From: Cylicocyclus nassatus
Lineage: Eukaryota; Nematoda; Chromadorea; Rhabditida; Strongylidae
Length of the DNA stretch: 64,000 nucleotides
Assembly (NCBI GenBank): GCA_958299035.1
Contig: CATQJL010000001.1
Span: 4,402,399 to 4,466,398, forward strand
Direction: 5' to 3'
Every line of letters begins with the position of its first letter. Within the stretch, counting starts at the first letter, position 1. A program made the translations under genes and the position numbers. Shown here in pieces: positions 53,944 through 64,000 of the stretch. Under the pieces are notes generated by a model. That model made no database searches. It was given only the letters and a program-made list of their open reading frames with translations, and was not told the origin of the DNA.

Positions 53944-54199
53944 CTCACGTTGCAATAAACCGAACAATGATTTGAGAGACAAGCTCTCAGAAAGTGAGTT
54001 TACCACGGTTCACGATGCCAGTGCGAACCTCTGCGAAGCAGAGGTGAAGCACTGGTTTGAATATAAAAAAAGAGATGTGTATGGCGTGAATTATGTGGTG
54101 CAAGCAAAGGGATTGCTAGCGCAAGAATTTATCAACAGGTTCAAAAAAACCATGAAAATATGCCGTGATGGCAGAATGATGAGACGATGTACAAATTAA
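53944..54199 (+). CDS. Candidate terminal exon, unknown (possibly secreted) protein
   Basis: A TTTTTAACTACAG acceptor at 53,943 is followed by 84 open codons and a TAA. The peptide has RCNKPNNDLRDKLSESEF, ANLCEAEVKHWFEYKKRDV and IC followed by a basic end with RRC. The frame is well formed and four cysteines are present. Upstream exons are not seen; the RTE element lies immediately 5', so the gene may have been interrupted. Family not recognised. Confidence 0.4.
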
Positions 54200-54525
54200 A
54201 CGAAAAAGAAAACTCGAGAGAATACCCTACTGTTCCGTGTCAAGACGAGAAAACCATCGAAAAACAGTATTCCATATGATGCCGTCGTCGGAGGCCTAGA
54301 AGTAGTCAGTCACTCTAATCTACGTTTCCTCCGACAAACAGTCTTCCACATGCGTATTCGATGTGGAAGACTGTGCTTGTTTTGAACGTCCTTTGTGGAG
54401 GTAAAAAACTTGGAAGAAGAGTGTTACTCATTTATGTGTTACCAATGTAGCAGTGTGACTGCTGGGAACTTCTGACTCGAGTAAAAAATGAGCAGCATTT
54501 ATACTACGAGGCTGCCTATATATCT

Positions 54526-54890
54526 GCAGACGTGGCGTACCCAGGATTTCGGCTCGGGGGGAAGGGGGGACGACAAAAAATTTTTCTAATGAAGGTGCGT
54601 GGCGTTAGCCACGCACTCCGAAAATTTTTTTGGGGTGCTTCTCAAAATTTTTGTGGGTCCCCAACCCCTAAAATCTGGAAAAAGAGGGCGTGGCGTCAGC
54701 CACGCCCCCGAAAAAATTTTTTTATAGGGCTAAAATGAATTTTTAAAAAATTTTGAAAATTATTTTAGTTATTTACAAGTGCAGACAAGTCATTTGCACA
54801 ATTTTGTAACCCATGTAAGTAACTTTCAAAAATTTCGCGATCCGTTCTTGGGGGGGGGGGGGGCGCCCCACCCCCTCGGTACGCCACTGC
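54526..54890. mobile_element. hAT-like MITE, CAGTGGCGTACC family, copy 2
   Basis: GTGGCGTACCCAGGATTTCG at the left and CTCGGTACGCCACTG at the right; the interior is about 90% similar to 31,427-31,783, including both GTGGCGTYAGCCAC palindromes and terminal G-runs. The left tip has a small insertion (CAGACGTGG), and the 8-bp duplication is not clear. Confidence 0.85.
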
Positions 54891-55009
54891 TGACATTTTA
54901 TAGATAACACAAAGGCAGATACGGCATTAGATCACTTGTGATGAATACAGCAGAAGACAAAATAATTGGCGCGTAGCGACTCTTTGCGTGCCCAGATCAT
55001 ATCTCTGTA

Positions 55010-55465
55010 TCTCTATATATATGGAACAGAAAATCTGTGTTTGTGTGTTTGTGCACGTTCCTAATAGTCATGAAAGGTGAGCGGTGAAGCTTATTTTGAC
55101 CTGCTGGTCATTATGGTAAGGACGATAGGAAGCGAACCCAAGAGGAGTCGCATCGAAAGAAGGGTAAATTTCGACACATGAGGGATCAAAGTATGATGGA
55201 GTGGCTCCAAACCGAGGTGGAACTCGGGGTGTCAGCTTGTTTATATAAAGCAGAAAATCTGTGTGTTTGTGTGTCTGTGCATTCCCATAGTCATAAAGGA
55301 TGAGCGGTGAATCTCATTTTGACCTGGTGATCATCAAGATATGGTAAGGATGGTTGGAATATAAGACGAATCGGAATCAAAAGAAGGGTAAGCTTCGCTA
55401 CATGAGAGATGAAGCACGATCGAATGGCTTCAAAACGGGGTGGTATCTGGGATGCCGCTCGTTAC
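55010..55465 (+). repeat. Tandem duplication of a ~225-bp unit
   Basis: Unit 1 (about 55,010-55,235) and unit 2 (about 55,236-55,465) share, in order, CAGAAAATCTGTGTKTGTGT, ATAGTCATRAAAGGTGAGCG-like, ATTTTGACCTG, GAAAGAAGGGTAARYTTCG and ACATGAGRGATSAAG. Identity about 75%, so the duplication is old. Confidence 0.7.
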
Positions 55466-55575
55466 CTGATAATTTTCGATAAAGATGTATTTGCTCCTTC
55501 TTTCTTACAAGTAGAAAAAGCATGCAAGAGTAAAAAAAGATCGCGTATCCATAATGTCGTTGTAGTAGCGCAAAC

Positions 55576-55757
55576 CAGGGCTCGACACAGCTCGCACCGG
55601 GTCAAGCTGGATATCGTTTTTGTGACCGAAAATTGTGACTTTTTAGGATTTTTTACACTTAGGATTTAGGGTCAAAGATGATTTCGTACGAAATTTTCGA
55701 GATCAAAGGGGGACTTCGTTTTGAAATTTTTCTAGTGTCAGCTCGTGCCGAGCCTTG
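55576..55757. mobile_element. hAT-like MITE, CAGGGCTCGGCAC family, copy 4
   Basis: CAGGGCTCGACACAGCTCGC and GCTCGTGCCGAGCCTTG with flanks GCGCAAAC and GCGCAAAT, an 8-bp duplication with one change. Interior AAGCTGGATATCGTTTTTGT and GGGGGACTTCGTTTT as in other copies. Confidence 0.8.
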
Positions 55758-58700
55758 GCGCAAATTTAGAAGGTATTGCAATTGAATAAACACTTGCTAA
55801 ACAAGGATGACTGTGCGTCAAACTTTAACTGGCTCACGCCCAATTTTTTTCAGTGTTTCTTTTGAAAGCAATACAAACATCTAGTTTGCGTTCGAGCGTT
55901 GGGCAAGTGTTGTGTTACTTTGTCGCGAATGCACTTGAGTTCAAGTACTAGGGCTATTGATTGTAGCTTTCTCAGCACTAATAGCTTTCTTCTGACACTG
56001 AAAACAGGGGATCATCTTAACATACTTTTTACAAATTGAAGCACTTTTGCTCGCCGTGTATAGCCGAAGCTGTTTTTGCTGTGATTTTCGCGTTTTCGAT
56101 GTTTGGCAGTTTTTCACATCACGAGACATGCTTGTTTTCAGTCAAAAACAAGCTTTTTCGGTCACTGCTAGGTTTCATTCATTCGAAAAGTTCATTGATT
56201 GTTCGGATCGTGCAGTCAGCAGTTTTAATCTAAAGGTTTTTTTCATAGCAGCCATATATCACTCAAGTTTATAGCTTCATTTATGCTCGCCTCGCATAGT
56301 GATAAATTCCTGCCAAGGTTATCAGGAATTAGGGCAAAAATCTATAGAACCTACAAAAGTAATTACATAAATATATCAGAGGTAATGTTTACTTGTTAAG
56401 AGGTTCCTAGCTCAGACCTTCTAGAAAAGGTATTTTCTAATTCATGCTTGTTTATTCAAGTTGCAGCTGATTTTGTACTCCAGAGAAATGACAATATTTT
56501 TTGCTTTTCAAGGCTTCAGGTTCGCCTTGGTTACCACATAATATCACATTTAGCCGCTAAATTACTTTCATTTAGCATGGATCATGAAGCAATGCAGTTG
56601 TTTTTACTTCCTAATGATCAAATATTTTTTAATACTTTTTAAATTCGAAATTCTGCAAGAAAAAGTATTGCAAAAGTACCGCCACGTTCCCTTCTTCATA
56701 ATTTCGAGATTATAGGCCAGAAAAATACTCCAGAAGCATTCCAAAATTTTCTGGACGGCTGCTGAATTCACCCCACTGAAATGGGAGGAAATTTGTCCTC
56801 CTCCTCGTACTCCTCCTCCTCCTCCTCCTGCTCCCCCCCCCCCCCCTGCGAAAGAAATTTCTCGGACTTATACTGCTACATCATCGGACTATGATGGCAG
56901 AAAAACGAACACAATTTCTTGAAACTTCTTTTCTACAACATTTCAGAAATTTCTGGAACTTTTGAACCCATTGGCTATTATTGTGCTGACTACTGCTGAC
57001 TACTGGCCCATTACTTTATTCTAGACAGAAACTCGTATGTGTTGAACTTTTCCTGTTTATTCATACCAGTTAAGCAAAAACACATCAGAATCTTGGATTT
57101 ACCCCCTTTACACTAACTCGATTTTTTCGAATTCACAGGCTGAGTTTCATTTGAAAACTACGAACAGCAAACACTGAATGCTGAGCAATGCATGCATGAC
57201 TGGATTAAGAATGATTGTAATATATAGAGCGGGTCTGGTAAAAAAAATTGTTGGCTGCGTGAGATTGTCAAAGTCAGACAATGCGCATTATGTCAATAAT
57301 GCAGAGGCATTATTCAAGCGGAACTAGAGAAAAAAATGCTTTTATCTGGAGATATAAGAGAGTATCATATTTTCTGAAATCAAATCCATCTGTTTTCTCA
57401 TCTTCTTGCCACCAATCATCTTTTATGCGCTCGCAGTGAACTCATTATGTATGTGAGCGCATTCTACTACTTTGCTCACGGCTGTGCTTCAGTGGCTTCT
57501 CACAACAAATGTCCCCCCCCCCCCCATAGCGGGTTGAAGGGGAATCCTCCTTTCCAAAAATGGTCGCAAAATTTATTTGCGAGCTAAACATGTCCTACTA
57601 AATCGTGTAAATAAGTTTTTTTCTTTTGTTGCCGAAAAAAATTAGCTTTGCAAAAAAAAAATTCCATAAAATGCATGGCTTTCTGGCCCTTCCCACTTCC
57701 TCCGAAATTTCTGCCACTGTTGTCACTTCTACTTTCTACTAATTCAGTTGACCCTTTTCTGCAATGAAAACTCGAACACGCATTGCGTGTCGAGAACACT
57801 CAAATTTACGATTTGTTTACTGTTTATTTAGATTTTTCCCAGACTTGTGAATGAATTTTTTTAGTCGCAGATTCTATTTTCGTAGGCTCTAATGGAGGTG
57901 AAGTGGCTGTTTTCGCCATCACTGCTAAGTGTTATGCTACATTCAATACTTCCATGCGCTTAAGCTACGCAATCTGTCCGTTTCTCAAGCTCACTTGAAA
58001 TTTAATTTTTTTAATAAACATAATCGCTCGGACCATTACATCACTTACCTGTTGTTATCTGGATACCTCTTCATTCGACCCATAGAACACTCATATCTCA
58101 TAAATTCATAAAAATAAGGCAATATATCATTTCAAAAAAGCAAAAAGAAATCCCTCCTTCAGTGCTGCTTATTTAACTTGTTAGCTTTTCTCTCTAATGA
58201 AAGCAATAGAGTTTTGCACGATAGATTTTGCTAATATTGAGAGTCTCACATGTCAGAGGAAACGAGATAAATTATACGCAGGGGATGCGATTTCTAGTTT
58301 TTCTGCCCTAGGAGCTTAGCTAGGAAATTGACGATGCAAACTTTATTAGGCAGAATCGAATTTAGCTGCGTAATCCGTAGCTTTGCCCTTTGATGATGCG
58401 AAAAAGTTTATTTTACTTTACTGTTAAGACTTTTTACTTTCTCTGCATTTCCAGTACGTAATATACGTCCACCTTCTTAGAAATCGTATTATAAATGTAT
58501 TAGTCTCACATCAATCACAATTTTCCAATCACTGCGTCGTATTCCCTATTTTTTTGCTAATGATTCATGACAGCCATTCGGCAGGGCCTGCTCGGCATCC
58601 TCTGGATTCTTTCCTCTCCTAAGTTAATTGCATTTTCTGTGTGATGTTTAGGACATTTCTCGAATAATACATGAGGAGGTATCTGTCCGGAGACCAAAGT

Positions 58701-58953
58701 TTTTAAACGTAGATGTCTTTTTTATAACAATTTTTTGGAGTGATAGGTTTTCGATTATAACACTGAATGACTTATCATGAAATCATAAACCTTCTCGATT
58801 GGGATTTTTGATTTTCTTACCAGTTGACTGAGTTTCTTTGGGTGCGGTTTCTACAAAATGGCTTTTTGCTTTTAACCCGTCATTCAATTCCTCATTCCTG
58901 TTTCGTTAACTGAATTTTCCTCATTTATTTACTCGTACCTCGTTCCCTACAAA
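55758..58953. other. 3.2 kb without a supported gene
   Basis: AT-rich intergenic DNA. It contains a CTC-rich microsatellite running into 14 C (56,795-56,846) and a 13-C tract (57,513-57,525). Frames at 56,036-56,274 and 57,929-58,111 lack splice context. Nothing else is recognised. Confidence 0.5.
56795..56846. repeat. CTC microsatellite followed by poly-C (14)
   Basis: (CTC)n interrupted by GTA and CTG, then fourteen C. Confidence 0.95.
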
Positions 58954-59200
58954 CAGGGCTCGGCACGAGGTGTCTAGTTGAAAATGCAAAAAACGAAGTC
59001 CCCCTTGACTTTTGCGAATTTAGACGAAGTCCCCTTTGAGTCTAAATCACAATCTCCTTAAAATCTCCAAAAACGAAGCGGCGTCGACCAAAAAAGCGTC
59101 GCAAAGTTTGTGTCTTTTCGGCCACAAAAAGCGAACCCCCTTTGCTTTTTGTCCCAAAAACGATAAAGGCTTGCTTGTACGCCACCTGTGCCGAGCCCCG
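58954..59200. mobile_element. hAT-like MITE, CAGGGCTCGGCAC family, copy 5
   Basis: CAGGGCTCGGCACGAGG and GTGCCGAGCCCCG with a perfect CCTACAAA duplication on both sides (58,946-58,953 and 59,201-59,208). Orientation is opposite to copies 1, 3 and 4. The best-preserved copy in the window. Confidence 0.9.
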
Positions 59201-59705
59201 CCTACAAATCTAAGTATCTTATCGAAACTTATCTGAACAAATTTGAACAAATTGCAAATTCAACTCACTGCCGTTCGCTGACTCCACATAAGCAAATTTT
59301 TACAGATTTTTGCCGCTACAAACTTTGGCGAAATCATTTGAGAAGTGTACAACTTTTAAGGGAGACCTAAGTTGGGTTTGAAAATTTCCATGATTTTGGT
59401 GATGGGTTTGAAAATTCCATGAATTCGTTGATGTTTTTTATTTGGCAAAGTACCAGGTCTATCTGAATGTTCTTATTGATCGTTATTGAATGGGAATTAG
59501 GCATGTAGCCGTATCTCTATGTTTTGCTACACTTTTCTTTGTCTCTTATTTCTATTTGAACGCACTCAATGTTCGCCTTTGGAAGGAAGCTTAGATAGCA
59601 TGTAGTCAAATTTCTTTTCTTCTATTTCAATTTTCCATTTCTCTCCTCTGATCATACATCACCATCGTCTATTTACGCATTTGCTTTGAAATCTGATACG
59701 ATACA

Positions 59706-59897
59706 GGGCCTCTGCTATCATTCGCCTCAGCATGTGACCCTTCGTCGGGTGGGTCGGATGGTCACTTGCTTGGCACTCGTACCTCCCAGCTGGCCGTCAC
59801 AACCCACGGTGTCTGGGGCCCAGACAGCAGGTGTTCCGCTCAATTGCTGCTCTCTTACCATTCAGTTCATCTCAGCGAATTAGCATCGGGCTGGTCC
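59706..59897 (+). other. Candidate exon of an unrecognised gene
   Basis: A GATACAG acceptor is followed by a GC-rich, open stretch in one plus frame, with SSGGSDGHLLGTRTSQLAVT and THGVWGPDSRCSAQLLLSYH. The composition is unlike the AT-rich flanks and like the other exons of the window. No good donor; the frame runs on into pyrimidine-rich sequence. Confidence 0.25.
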
Positions 59898-59899
59898 AG

Positions 59900-61848
59900 A
59901 AAACCCTTTCTTAAGCGATTTTTTCATCCCAATTTCTTTTCTTTTGCAAGCGAGGTTTTGATTTGCTTTTTTGATGGTTTGTTTTTGTTTCGTGCTTCTT
60001 TTCATCCTTCTCAAAATTGCAACGATTTTCCTCAAAAAAAAAACTGTACAATCTGTATTCATCAATGTTTCACACTTTTCAAGTCTGAGGGGTCATCACA
60101 CCTCGTATGAACGTTGAAATAATTTTTTTCATCTGCAACTCAAAATATTTGAAGAGAAAAATTTGGAAAGCATAAGATGTTTAAGAAAACTTCCCAAATT
60201 ACAGAAAATGTGAGAGGCAGAGCGATCTGTTCACAGCAGTCGTATACTGATTATATTTCGCAGAAATTCAACAAATTAATAAAAATCTCTTTACAGGATT
60301 TTACCCATTTCCCTGTCATTCCTTCACTCTTATCTTTTTTATTATGATTCTATCTTGATAAAACTAGAGCTAATTTTTATTGTCTCAAAAAAACTTGTTG
60401 CAGGTTTTTTAAACCCTTGAATTTGGCATTTGAATCCATAAGCTCATTGTCTTACTGCGATATTCTCAAAACAGAAGGCGCTTTTTCTCAACTAAGAAAG
60501 TCTTTTCCCGTTATAGAAACCGGTTTGTCCGTTTTAGTGCACTGCTCCTTTACGATTATGGCATTGCTCGCCACCCCGTATGTCCCTGGAAATTCTATTC
60601 TCAATAATCTTTCGTCATGGCTATATGGTGGAACGTAAACTCTAAAAAGATTCTGCAGGTTTTTGTAAAACATGCCTATTTTGAGTAAAATTCACGTCAT
60701 CCATCTTCTGGTTTCCAGACTTTTGATTTTTGCCTATCAGCAGAAATATCAGCAATACTGAGAGATCACTAATATCAGCTGTTAGCATTTGTCATCGATC
60801 CATTTTCTCTTCTCTTTCTAGGCTATGACACAATACGAATATCATTTTAATGTGATTTAAATCGCTATCGTTCTACTTAATTGCTTTTAGTAACGTATCG
60901 TTTAGAATTTTTACAATGTAACTCGAAAATTGGATTTGTTTCAAAGGTTTTCGATGTTGAACCTCTCTTTCTTTATAGCCATTGATCAATCATTCTGTTT
61001 ACGTTAGAATGTCCTCCTTCCTTCCTCTAGATTCTTTCTTGAATTCCCTTCTCAACGTTTGCGATTTTTCTGAACATATGCTCACGTATTTTTTCGTGAG
61101 TATGGAATTCTTACTTTCTTTTCATTTGGTTGTCTTTTTGTTTGCTGAGAATGGGGTAGCGGATGAGAAATTGCATGAAATTTTGTCAGCACTTTTCATT
61201 TTATCCATTAGATATTTATCTCACTCCTTCCTTAAGTTGATTTAAAAGCCTTTTCCAGAACACTTCGTAGTTAGAGCATCTTTTTATTTTTAACAGATGT
61301 TCTTTTCACGGTGGGTAAAGTTACCTTGAGAATAAAATTCACCTTGAAACACCCTTACATTCTCTTTTTTTCATTTGTAACTTTTTGCTCTCCTACTCAT
61401 TTATGCATGGCGTTTTTGATGAATCAACGAAAGCTACAAGATTTTGCGATTCTGTACAGTTCCTCCCCTCCCTCCCCCACCCCCCACTTCCCCTTCAGCG
61501 TTTGCTCTATAATTTCGCCTTGGCCTCCATTACGGATAAGAGATGCATGTCATTTATGCCTTCTGGTAGACGGCTGTTATTCTCCTATGGCGCTTGTCAT
61601 TTCAGGCTAGGCTAATAAGGTCCTCAAGGGGGAAGACAATGGGGATACGAAGATTTGAAGGAGAGTCTTGGAAAAATCAGGATTTGTCAGGCTTAAAAAT
61701 TTTTTTTCGACTTTAGAACGAAGATTTTCATTTTTGTCGTGGACTTTCTTGTTAGCTTTATCATGCATCATCGATAACAATTTCCTAGAATCGCAATTTT
61801 GTGTAAGCGTGCCTTGGATTTTCCATTTGCAACAAATTTTCCTTCTCT
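59900..61848. other. No supported gene
   Basis: AT- and T-rich DNA with many chance frames. Probably the promoter side of the cystatin gene. No motif singled out. Confidence 0.5.
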
Positions 61849-61854
61849 CCAGGA
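61849..61854 (+). promoter_or_regulatory. Likely trans-splice acceptor before the cystatin-domain gene
   Basis: A pyrimidine tract TTTTCCTTCTCTCCAG ends 2 nt before the start codon at 61,855. In nematodes such a position is typical of spliced-leader addition. A cis intron in a short 5' UTR is the alternative. Confidence 0.5.
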
Positions 61855-63640
61855 ATGATTCCATGGGTAGTTTTGCTTATTCCTCAAATTCTAGCTGGCA
61901 CTATACATGAGCCAGAGAAGCCAGACCCATTGACGGAGGTGCACCAGGTAAACATCGTCAGCCTCTTTCTAAGAGTTTTCTGCGTGTTTACGATTTTTTT
62001 CCCTAGGATCTGGCACGAAAAGCCGTCGAAGATTTGAATGCTCGATCGAATGATTTGTATCGTTGGGATGTTTACTCGATTGATCAAGTACATCAACAGA
62101 TGTACAATGGAATACAGTATCAAATACAATTGACCCTGGTGCAAACTGACTGCAGAAAGACGGTAAGTGCACAGAAAATTCACAAGATACAGTGGTAGAA
62201 ACGATTTCGTGCATTTTTGCAATTTCTTCTTGAAGACAATGTATTGATGTATGCTGTTTGCAATTTTCTGTTAAATCGAATCAGCACGATCAAAGTACAT
62301 GTAACTGTAATTTTTTGCAATTTTAGATAGAAATAGAAAGTTTAGAAATATGAGAAGAAAATATGTGGGAGACAATTTTATTTATTTCTTCTCCTCAAAA
62401 ACTATTTTCTTTGAACGATACTTTGATTATAAAACAGAATTCAAAAAGCATACAATTTGTTGCCGTTTATAAAATTTTGGTTTTTACTAGTAAATTCAAT
62501 GATTTGAGTTGGTTTTTCTCAAATTTCAAATTCATCAATCGCTTGGAAATGATCCAATTGCTTGGAAATGATCCAAATGGACTTGAACCTTTCTAAATAT
62601 TCCGAATAGGCGGATTAATTTGTGGAAGCAATTTTAACTTTGCAAATTCATCTGTGCATGTCAAATGAGAATTTTGGCAATCAATATCTGCACAAAAATC
62701 TAATTAATCTTGTAGCAGCATTTTCCAGATGTAAAATTTTTTTGCATAGATCTTGTCAAGAAGATATTTTGCCAGTCGATGTGTGCGAAACTCATAAATC
62801 TCTTCTTCTTAGCGTGACTAATTTTCCCAGAGGTCCAAACTGTTGAATAGCGGCTTCTTTGAAGCTTTGATGCTAAATATCTTTGGAAATCGTTCTGCCT
62901 CTTGATCAAGAATTTATCACCCAGAAAGCTTGCGCGATTAATTTGGGATGCAGTTCCCACAGGGACGATTATGTTCTCGTAATCTTTGGGATTGGGAGTG
63001 AGAGCAGAGTAGGGGCTAGATTTGAGGGAATCGGGACTATTTTATTCTCGAAAGGATCATTGGCGTCTTAACTTTTAATTTTTTTCTCAAAGCTGATGAT
63101 TGGCCTATTGCTATGATGTAATGCATGTTTATGGCTTAGGAATGTCTAGAGTAATTGTCATTGTCAGCTCTAACAACAGAGTGACAATCGTTCAATCAAA
63201 GAACATACGTTCTTCTTCTCACCAGTCATCGCTTATCTTTTCAATTTTCAGGGTAGGCAGCTGTCTCGAACAGACTGTAAACATACGGATCGACTGAAGG
63301 TTGGTGCTTTTACTTTGTTTACCGCCAGTTGCCTGCGGTTACGACTGCTGATGAATGCGTCGTCGAGTAAGGGATTAGTTCACAGCTTCGTCAAAAACTG
63401 AGCACAAACATCATTGAGCCTTTCTTCTTTTTCGGAAGTTTCCGTCAGGGCGAAAATTCGAGATATAGCTTCTAATAGAGGGGGGAAGAGGAGAAAATGA
63501 GGATGAGGGCGAAGGTAATAATGGCAATTTTTATTTAGAAATGCACAGCCGAAGGAGAGCATCGAGCCTGGGAAAACTACGAAAAGATCGAAATGAAGCA
63601 TTGCGAAGAACCATATCGAAGGACGAAGCGGCAGACTAAG
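61855..63640 (+). CDS. Cystatin-domain secreted protein (cystatin or start of a cathepsin F-like protease)
   Basis: Exons 61,855-61,947, 62,007-62,162, 63,252-63,299 and 63,539-63,640 join in phase 0 to 133 codons without a stop. Residues 1-16 are a signal peptide (MIPWVVLLIPQILAGT). The body is a cystatin fold: helix DLARKAVEDLNARSNDLYRW, then the first inhibitory loop QMYNG where cystatins have QxVxG, then IQYQIQLTLVQTDC, a short exon with TDCKHTDRLK, and RAWENYEKIEMKHC where the second loop normally has PW. Cystatins inhibit papain-like cysteine proteases; in nematodes this domain also precedes the protease in cathepsin F. After RRTKRQTK the frame may be spliced onward past the window, which would fit the latter. 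The third exon (48 nt) is the least certain. Confidence 0.7.
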
Positions 63641-63858
63641 TCAGTTTGGGTGATAAAAAAAATAATTTGTGGGCTTTTTTTGTTCGGATAGGATTCTAGA
63701 ATCTACGCTGAGTAAACCATGAATTCTTCCGTATTTATAGTTAGTTAGCTTTTGACGCTGTGAGCGAAATGGTGCTGTTTGATAATTTTTCAAGTAGCAA
63801 TGACTATTTAGGTGAAACTTCTGAGCAACTGGAATTATTTTCCATTTTTATTAGAGAG
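63641..63858. other. Probable intron of the cystatin-domain gene
   Basis: AT-rich; possible donors GTCAGT (63,639), GTTTGG (63,644) or GTGATA (63,650). The hAT MITE at 63,859 would lie inside this intron. Confidence 0.4.
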
Positions 63859-64000
63859 CAGTGATGACCCGAGAATGGGTCTCAGAACTTTTGGAAGTAA
63901 TTTATATGGGTTACGAAAATGTGCAAGTGAAGTTATATACTTGAAAGTAATTGCAGTAATTTAGATTTTCAACTCAAATTAGCCTTGTTAAAACTTTTTT
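63859..64000. mobile_element. hAT-like MITE, CAGTGGCGTACC family, copy 3, cut by the right edge
   Basis: Starts CAGTGATGACCCGAGAATGG and continues with AGTAATTTATATGGGTTAC and AATGTGCAAGTGAAGTTATA, the reverse complement of the right third of 31,427-31,783. Diverged (about 80%). Confidence 0.75.

Overview
The window is eukaryotic and looks like a clade V parasitic nematode of the hookworm/strongylid kind. I infer this from short multi-exon genes with GT..AG introns, a likely trans-splice acceptor 2 nt before a start codon, an RTE-type retrotransposon and a BEL/Pao retrotransposon of the kind common in strongylid genomes, and a very dense population of fold-back DNA elements. There is no operon-like run of long ORFs, and most ORFs of 60-100 codons are chance frames in repeats.

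Layout. 1-6.5 kb: a decayed BEL/Pao LTR retrotransposon on the minus strand, running off the left edge, with its 5' LTR at about 5,960-6,535. 6.7-8.5 kb: interspersed repeats and a mariner-like fold-back MITE. 9.0-10.1 kb: possible minus-strand terminal exons. 11.9-12.7 kb: two exons of a single-pass membrane protein with a repeated charged tail. 12.9-19.3 kb: almost solid MITEs (mariner-like, CGCTCAG-type, TAA- and TTAA-flanked). 19.7-20.9 kb: scattered minus-strand exon candidates. 21.8-24.6 kb: the best host gene, an ATG-18/WIPI1-2 autophagy PROPPIN in nine exons, with its N-terminal exon not found. 24.7-25.7 kb: relic of a non-LTR endonuclease. 26.2-28.2 kb: fold-back inside a fold-back. 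28.7-33 kb: repeats, a two-exon minus-strand candidate, a GATAAG-rich palindrome and a mariner transposase relic split by a hAT MITE. 33.3-35.0 kb: a five-exon cysteine-rich gene. 35.4-40.4 kb: two palindromes, one a hairpin with nearly identical 1.2-kb arms. 42.3-45.0 kb: a hAT MITE and a minus-strand cysteine-rich secreted protein gene. 45.5-50.4 kb: four more fold-back elements and a hAT relic. 50.8-53.8 kb: a 5'-inverted, decayed RTE retrotransposon. 53.9-54.2 kb: a candidate terminal exon. 54.5-61.8 kb: hAT MITEs, a tandem repeat and mostly empty AT-rich DNA. 61.85-63.64 kb: a cystatin-domain secreted protein gene, perhaps the start of a cathepsin F-like gene that continues past the edge.

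The host genes do not form a visible pathway; each stands alone between mobile elements. The main story is the architecture: at least nine fold-back families, repeatedly nested in each other's loops. Target-site duplications are readable for hAT-like (8 bp), PIF/Harbinger-like (TAA/TTA) and TTAA-flanked families, and poly-G/C tracts are unusually frequent. All coordinates and splice sites were read by eye; nothing was confirmed by transcript or database search.
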